From assembly GCA_043746815.1 (NCBI GenBank), contig JAYTQG010000134.1:1-9436 (forward strand): a stretch of DNA of 9,436 bases, given 5' to 3'. Positions 5,218 through 9,436 of the stretch are shown here, one piece after another. The notes below the pieces were generated by a model. It saw only the letters and a list, made by a program, of their open reading frames with translations. It was not told the origin of the DNA and made no database searches. Numbering within the stretch: the stretch's first letter is position 1; each line of letters opens with the position of its first letter. The position numbers were made by a program, and so were the translations under genes. Source of the stretch: JAYTQG01 sp043746815 (GTDB lineage Bacteria > Actinomycetota > Thermoleophilia > Miltoncostaeales > Miltoncostaeaceae).

Positions 5218-6246
5218 ATGAGTACGGCACCGAAACTCGCCCTACCCGAAATTCGCGGTCCGATCGCTGACCTCCCCCAGGAGCTCTACCTGGAGGTCAC
5301 GAATCGCTGCAACCTGCTCTGCACGACGTGCCCGCGGACGCACATGGAGGTCGAGCCGCCGGCCGACCTCAGCCTTGAGCGCCTGATCGCGATCACCGCC
5401 CAACTTCCAGTCATCCGGCGTGCCCTGCTTCACGGGATCGGCGAGCCGCTGATGCACCGCGAACTGCCGGCGATCATCAGCCACCTGGTGGGTCGCGGCG
5501 CATGGGTGGTCTTCAACACCAACGGCACCCTGCTTGACCAGCGTCGCGGCGACGCGGTCACTGAGGCCGGGCTCTGTGAGCTGCGCGTCTCGTTTGACGC
5601 CGCCACGCCGGAGACCTTCCTGAAGGTCCGCGGCGCGAATGCACTGCCCAAAATCCTCCGCAACGTTGAGGCCTTCACCTCCCGGCGACTCGCCCGCGGT
5701 GAGGACCAGCCGCTTGTCTCGATCTGGGCGACCTGCCTTCGCGAGAACCTGGAAGAGATGCCAGCGCTCGTTCGCATTGCCGCCGAGGTTGGTGTGCGCC
5801 GGGTCAACCTTCAGCGCCTGGTCTACAACGGCATTGGTCTCGCGGTCGCGGAGCAGTCCGTTTACCGCGACCTTGAGGATCGCCAGCTTGAGATCCTCAG
5901 CGAGTGTCGGGCGGTGGCGGATGAGGTTGGCGTGGAGTTGATCGGTAGCGGTGGATCGTCAGGCGAAGGGGCCGTCGGCGGGGGGCAGGAGGTCGAAGAG
6001 CAGGCTTGGCGCGGATGTCGCCGTCCCTGGAAGGTGCTGTACCTCACGGCCAACGGCAACGTTCTCCCCTGTTGCATGGCGCCCTTCGCCACGACGGACT
6101 TCCCGGCGATCACCCTTGGCAACGTCGAGCGTGACGGCGTCGCCGAGACCTGGAACGGACCGACGCTGCAGAGCTTTCGTACGCGCCACCAGAGCGACAA
6201 CCCGCCCGTGCCCTGCGCCCCGTGTGGATCGGCGTGGAGCCTGTGA
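5218..6246 (+). CDS. Radical SAM/SPASM domain protein
   Basis: A 342-residue iron-sulfur enzyme that should cleave S-adenosylmethionine to start a radical reaction in the cytoplasm. The SAM cluster motif is CNLLCTTC (Cys31, Cys35, Cys38), followed by the SAM-contact segment HGIGEP (72-77), FNTNGTLL and LRVSFDAATPETF. The C-terminal SPASM-type region has Cys267 (WRGCRRPW), Cys285/Cys286 (NVLPCCMAPF) and Cys333/Cys336 (CAPCGSAWSL), enough to bind one extra iron-sulfur cluster and perhaps two. Before it lies a low-complexity Gly/Glu stretch (about 242-260). SPASM enzymes often modify peptides or proteins, but no precursor peptide gene is visible nearby. ATG 5218 was chosen because it follows the cytochrome stop by 13 bases. 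Upstream starts would overlap that gene. It is followed almost directly by the glycosyltransferase, so a sugar or cofactor substrate is equally possible. Confidence 0.85.
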   Translation: MSTAPKLALPEIRGPIADLPQELYLEVTNRCNLLCTTCPRTHMEVEPPADLSLERLIAITAQLPVIRRALLHGIGEPLMHRELPAIISHLVGRGAWVVFNTNGTLLDQRRGDAVTEAGLCELRVSFDAATPETFLKVRGANALPKILRNVEAFTSRRLARGEDQPLVSIWATCLRENLEEMPALVRIAAEVGVRRVNLQRLVYNGIGLAVAEQSVYRDLEDRQLEILSECRAVADEVGVELIGSGGSSGEGAVGGGQEVEEQAWRGCRRPWKVLYLTANGNVLPCCMAPFATTDFPAITLGNVERDGVAETWNGPTLQSFRTRHQSDNPPVPCAPCGSAWSL

Positions 6247-6278
6247 GGTCCGCCCGGCCTCGCACAAGGCTCGCACCC

Positions 6279-6953
6279 ATGTCGGCCGATGCCCGGACCG
6301 CGGTGGTCATCCCTGCACTGAATGAAGCGGTCGCCCTTGCGGAGCTACTGCCCGCGCTACTCGCCTGCGGGGTCGGTGAGGTGATCGTCGTTGACGGAGG
6401 ATCCACCGACAACACCGTCGCCGTCGCCGAGGCCGCTGGTGCCCGCGTCATTGTGGAGCCCCGGCGCGGGTACGGACAGGCCTGCGCGAGCGGTGCCGCC
6501 GCGACCGATGCCGAGGCCGTCGCCTTCATGGATGGCGATGGCAGTGACGACCCCGCGGAGTTGATGCGGGTTCTCACACCCGTTCTGGCTGGCCGTGCTG
6601 CGCTCTGCCTCGGTGCCCGCAACCCCTCCGAAGCCGACGCGATGACCGGGCCGCAACGCCTCGGTTCCCACCTGGTCGCCATGCTCGTTCGCCTGCGCTA
6701 CCGCGTCCAGGTCTCGGATGTTCCCTCACTCCGGGCCATTCGGGCCGACACGCTTGCCAACCTTCAGATGCGCGAGATGACCTACGGCTGGCCGACCGAG
6801 ATGATCGTGAAGGTGGCGCGCGCTGGCCTTGGCATCGAAGAGGTTCAGGTGAACTACCGCAGCCGTCGCGGCGGGGTCTCCAAGGTTGCGGGTCAGCTCG
6901 GCCCGTCCGTACGCGCTGGCATGAAGATGCTCGCCGTGGCGGTCCGCTCGTGA
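6279..6953 (+). CDS. Family 2 glycosyltransferase, DPM/DPG-synthase-like
   Basis: A 224-residue GT-A fold glycosyltransferase. The N-terminus TAVVIPALNEA (residues 7-17) and VVDGGSTDNT (37-46) form the nucleotide-sugar binding half. The catalytic metal site is MDGDGSDDP (84-92), with Asp85 and Asp87 as the DxD-type pair. The later motifs SLRAIRADTL and MTYGWPTEMIVK, then YRSRRGGVSKVAGQLG near the end, match the dolichyl/polyprenyl-phosphate sugar synthase-like group. There is no membrane anchor, so it acts as a soluble or peripheral enzyme. Relatives are often encoded next to TIGR04282 proteins, as here. ATG 6279 fits the domain start and has AAGG (6266-6269) upstream. GTG 6243, overlapping the radical SAM stop as GTGA, would add 12 residues and would match the junction style of the other genes. 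The donor and acceptor are unknown. Confidence 0.8.
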   Translation: MSADARTAVVIPALNEAVALAELLPALLACGVGEVIVVDGGSTDNTVAVAEAAGARVIVEPRRGYGQACASGAAATDAEAVAFMDGDGSDDPAELMRVLTPVLAGRAALCLGARNPSEADAMTGPQRLGSHLVAMLVRLRYRVQVSDVPSLRAIRADTLANLQMREMTYGWPTEMIVKVARAGLGIEEVQVNYRSRRGGVSKVAGQLGPSVRAGMKMLAVAVRS

Positions 6954-8194
6954 CCGGCACCGTTCTGATCGTCGCGAAGGCCCCCACGGCGGGGCGCACG
7001 AAGACACGACTTGTTCCGCCGCTCAGTCACGATGAGGCCGCCGCGCTTCAGACCGCGATGCTGCTGGACACGATCGACGCGTGTCGACACGAGTGCGACC
7101 GTGTGGCGCTCCTGCACCCGGCCGGAGACGACGACGCCCTGCGCGCGCTCATCCCCGGAGGGATCGAGTGTGTCGCCCAGGGTGGCTACGGGCTCGCTGG
7201 CGCACTGAGCACAGCGATCGAAACGCACACGGAGTCCGGGCCGGTCCTGATCGTCTCCTCCGACATTCCGGGAGTCCCTGAGGGCGCGATCCGCGAGGCC
7301 TTCAAAGCCCTTACAGATGGTTGCGATGTTGTGTTCGGCCCGGCGGCCGACGGCGGCTACTGGCTGATCGGAATGCGCGAGACACACCCGGAGGTCTTCT
7401 CACGGATCCCGTGGTCGACGCCCGCCTGTCTCGCGGTCACGCTCAAGCGGTGCGCCGAGACGGGACTCCGCGTTCATCAGGTGGCCGAGTGGCGGGATGT
7501 CGACACCTTGCTTGATCTCTCACTGCTTGCGTTTGCTCCGCTTGGCCCCGCCGGAGTGCGTACGAGTGCTCAAATTGAGGACTTCGTCTCCGCCCGGCGC
7601 GTTCCCCCGCCGCCGTGGCGACGGCCTACGGGAAGCGGCCGCCTGCTGCTGTCCACACCGTGGCGAAGCATGCTGGACGACGACCTCTCCGAGCCAGACG
7701 GAAGCGTGTCCACCTACAGCTACGCCGCGGTGCCGCGCGCGGTATTCGTCGTCCCCGTCACAACGGATGGCGAGGTGCTGCTGGTCCGCCAGTACCGACA
7801 CCCCGTGAGGGACTGGACGCTGGAGGTTCCTGCGGGGTCGGTCGCTGACGGGGAGTCGGCGTTGGAAGCCGCGCGTCGTGAACTTGCCGAGGAAGTCGGT
7901 GGCCACGGTGGCCAGTGGCGCAGCCTGACGACCTTCTACTCGTCCAGTGCCCACCTTTCACTCCGCTCCGAGGCGTTCCTTGTCACTGACGTCGAGGTTG
8001 GCACCGCCCGTCCCGACGCTGATGAGGACATCGAGATCGTCCGCATGCCAATCAGTGAGGCGTTGGCACTTGCGCGAACGGGCGGCTTTGCCGAAGGGCA
8101 GACGGCCCTTGCGATCCTGCTTGCAGCCGAGCACCTCCAACCGACGCCCACTGACACGATGCCAACAACAACTGCGAAGCAGGGATCACGATGA
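6950..8194 (+). CDS. Fusion: TIGR04282/DUF2064 glycosyltransferase-like domain plus Nudix hydrolase
   Basis: A 414-residue two-domain protein in one uninterrupted frame. Residues 1 to about 195 are TIGR04282/DUF2064-like: KAPTAGRTKTRL (10-21), a GT-A/nucleotidyltransferase-type signature, SSDIPGVP around Asp105, FGPAADGGYWLIGM around Asp134, and RDVDTLLDL at the domain end. A Pro/Arg-rich linker follows. The Nudix half begins near residue 228 (GRLLLSTPW) and contains VLLVRQYRHPVRDWTLEVPAG and a perfect Nudix box, GX5EX7REUXEEXGU (296-318, REL at 310-312). This resembles ADP-ribose/nucleotide-sugar pyrophosphatases. The first domain may transfer or activate a sugar, and the second may hydrolyse a nucleotide sugar or a dinucleotide. 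The start overlaps the previous gene as GTGA and the end overlaps the next as ATGA. Single-domain versions of both are common. I do not know this fusion as an established architecture. Confidence 0.85.
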   Translation: MTGTVLIVAKAPTAGRTKTRLVPPLSHDEAAALQTAMLLDTIDACRHECDRVALLHPAGDDDALRALIPGGIECVAQGGYGLAGALSTAIETHTESGPVLIVSSDIPGVPEGAIREAFKALTDGCDVVFGPAADGGYWLIGMRETHPEVFSRIPWSTPACLAVTLKRCAETGLRVHQVAEWRDVDTLLDLSLLAFAPLGPAGVRTSAQIEDFVSARRVPPPPWRRPTGSGRLLLSTPWRSMLDDDLSEPDGSVSTYSYAAVPRAVFVVPVTTDGEVLLVRQYRHPVRDWTLEVPAGSVADGESALEAARRELAEEVGGHGGQWRSLTTFYSSSAHLSLRSEAFLVTDVEVGTARPDADEDIEIVRMPISEALALARTGGFAEGQTALAILLAAEHLQPTPTDTMPTTTAKQGSR

Positions 8195-8736
8195 CGGGTA
8201 GTGCACGCGTCCCCTTGGTTGGGCGCGACCAGGCGGGACTACTGATCCGGGGGTTGTATCCCCCCGACGCTGATGCCTCCAACATCACGAAGGCACTTGC
8301 GAACTCGCCCGACACCCTGGCGAAGCTCGCTCCGCTGCTCGGTCAGGTGATGAACGCGACCACTATCGACGCGAACACCAAGGAACTGGTCGTACTGCGG
8401 GTCTCGGCCCGCAACCGCTGCAGCTACTGCATCCCCACCCACGAAGCCGTCGCCGCGCGGATGGGTATCGACGCCGGGGTCATCGGCCCGGTCGCCTCCG
8501 GGGGCCCGGTTAACGGTGCCCTCGACGAGCGGAGCGCCGCCGTCGTGGAACTCTGCGACCGGCTTGTGGCCGACCCGTCCAGCGTGGACGACGCGCTGAT
8601 GGAGCGCCTGCACGTTCACTTTGAGGACCACGAGATCGTGGAGCTGACGGTACTGGCGGGTGCGATCACGCTCCTCAACTACGTCGCCTCGGCCTTTTCC
8701 GTGCCGCTCGACCCTGCGAATGTACCGCGAGCATGA
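8191..8736 (+). CDS. AhpD-like / carboxymuconolactone decarboxylase family protein
   Basis: A 181-residue, all-helical cytoplasmic protein of the AhpD/CMD superfamily. The proton-relay and redox motif is complete: Glu65, then Cys77-X2-Cys80-X3-His84 (RNRCSYCIPTHEAV). This is the disulfide-reducing site of alkylhydroperoxidase AhpD-type proteins and not of true decarboxylases. The C-terminal helix pair VELTVLAGAITLLNYVASAF (about 150-169) supports the usual oligomer. It could reduce a peroxide or disulfide, or keep a thiol or arsenic/selenium intermediate reduced. CMD-family proteins occur beside radical SAM enzymes in some pathways, arsenosugar synthesis being one case I recall, but that link here is only an analogy. 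The start and stop overlap its neighbours as ATGA on both sides, so it is translationally coupled to the fusion protein and to the second radical SAM enzyme. Confidence 0.85.
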   Translation: MTGSARVPLVGRDQAGLLIRGLYPPDADASNITKALANSPDTLAKLAPLLGQVMNATTIDANTKELVVLRVSARNRCSYCIPTHEAVAARMGIDAGVIGPVASGGPVNGALDERSAAVVELCDRLVADPSSVDDALMERLHVHFEDHEIVELTVLAGAITLLNYVASAFSVPLDPANVPRA

Positions 8737-9436
8737 GCATCGAACCCGACATCACCGCAGCGATCGACTCCGGGCGCCTCGGCCCGCGCCTCTGGCTGTA
8801 CTCGAACTACCACTGCAACCTTACGTGCGGTTACTGCCTCACGGAGTCCTCCCCGACCTCCGAGCGCCGCGAGTTGGATGCCTCCGCGATGCGCCAGCTT
8901 GTCGACGAAGCTGCTGAACTCGGCTTCCGCGGCATCGGCATCACGGGCGGCGAACCGTTCCTGCGTGACGACCTTGCGGGCCTTGCCGGAGAGTTCTCGA
9001 AGACGCTGCCCGTGTTGGTACTCACCAATGCGACGCGCTTCAGCGGCCCGAACATTAGTCGTCTTGATCCCATCGTTGATCGTGATGTCACGCTTCAAAT
9101 CTCGCTCGACTGGGCCGATCCGGACCCGAACGACGCGATGCGGGCGCCCCACAACTTCGCGCGCGTCACCGACGCCATCCCGCGCCTCTTGGAACGCGGG
9201 ATCGGGGTGCGCGTCGCGACGACCGTGTACGGACAGTCCGACGCCGAGATCGACCGGGTTTCGGAACTGGTCGCCTCACTGGGCGTCGCCGAGGAGGACC
9301 ACGTCATTCGCCCGACGATCCACCGGGGCCGGGCGATCGAGGCAGAGATGGGGGAGCTGGCGACCATCAGCGACCTCCCCGCCGAGGCAACCGTCACCGT
9401 GGACGGACTCTTCTGGAGTCCATTCGCCCCCACGAT
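8733..9436 (+). CDS. Radical SAM protein (3' end outside the window)
   Basis: The first 234 residues of a second radical SAM enzyme, open to the window edge. It is read from ATG 8733, which overlaps the AhpD-like stop as ATGA. The SAM cluster motif is CNLTCGYC (Cys28, Cys32, Cys35), the SAM-binding TGGEP lies at 71-75, and LVLTNATRF and LQISLDWADPDPNDAMR follow as the next strands of the partial TIM barrel. EEDHVIRPTIHRGRA (about 187-201) appears to be a family-specific conserved block. It differs from the upstream radical SAM protein: canonical GGEP instead of GIGEP, and the loop CLTESSPTSERR after the cluster. Whether it has a C-terminal extra cluster domain cannot be seen. Its substrate is unknown; position implies the same pathway as the glycosyltransferases and the AhpD-like protein. 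Confidence 0.85.
   Translation, partial: MSIEPDITAAIDSGRLGPRLWLYSNYHCNLTCGYCLTESSPTSERRELDASAMRQLVDEAAELGFRGIGITGGEPFLRDDLAGLAGEFSKTLPVLVLTNATRFSGPNISRLDPIVDRDVTLQISLDWADPDPNDAMRAPHNFARVTDAIPRLLERGIGVRVATTVYGQSDAEIDRVSELVASLGVAEEDHVIRPTIHRGRAIEAEMGELATISDLPAEATVTVDGLFWSPFAPT

Noticed and set aside
8191..9436. Arsenosugar (ArsS-type) cluster
   Set aside because: An AhpD-like gene beside a radical SAM gene is suggestive, but no arsenic methyltransferase or Cys-rich ArsS sequence is seen, so the name is not justified.

Overview
The window is GC-rich with strongly GC-biased third codon positions. It looks like an actinobacterial chromosome segment, with Thermoleophilia- or Acidimicrobiia-like lineages my best guess. 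The grounds are GTG/ATG starts with 4-base stop/start overlaps, a leaderless-type promoter, and the protein families present. No rRNA, tRNA, IS element or CRISPR array is visible, so the assignment is an inference.

Left part (1-2106): an MFS drug/metabolite exporter on the + strand (14-1261) ends in a perfect 12-bp hairpin that contains its own stop codon. About 400 non-coding bases follow, holding a short, regularly spaced repeat. A convergent VOC/glyoxalase-fold gene lies on the - strand (1678-2106).

Middle part (2386-3643): two type II toxin-antitoxin modules lie back to back. The first is a DUF433 antitoxin followed by a DUF5615 PIN-like toxin that has lost its central region. The second is a HigA/XRE antitoxin followed by a RelE/HigB (Gp49-like) toxin broken by a frameshift at a C4 run. 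Both antitoxins look intact and both toxins look damaged, which suggests a decaying defence or addiction island.

Right part (3780-9436, continuing beyond the window): a tightly packed + strand cluster that appears to be one transcription unit. A likely leaderless promoter precedes two exported, lipid-anchored single-haem c-type cytochrome-domain proteins, the first carrying an extra carboxypeptidase-regulatory-like domain. The second cytochrome gene starts inside the first. Next come a radical SAM/SPASM enzyme, a DPM-like family 2 glycosyltransferase, a fusion of a TIGR04282/DUF2064 glycosyltransferase-like domain to a Nudix hydrolase, an AhpD/carboxymuconolactone-decarboxylase-type protein with the CxxCxxxH redox motif, and a second, different radical SAM enzyme cut by the window edge. 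Most junctions are GTGA or ATGA overlaps, so the proteins are probably made in coordinated amounts.

Two radical SAM enzymes, two sugar-transfer-type domains, a nucleotide-sugar-type hydrolase, a thiol redox protein and surface haem proteins together suggest synthesis of a glycosylated small molecule or cofactor coupled to extracytoplasmic electron transfer. The product cannot be named from sequence alone. This cluster is the best candidate here for an undescribed system.
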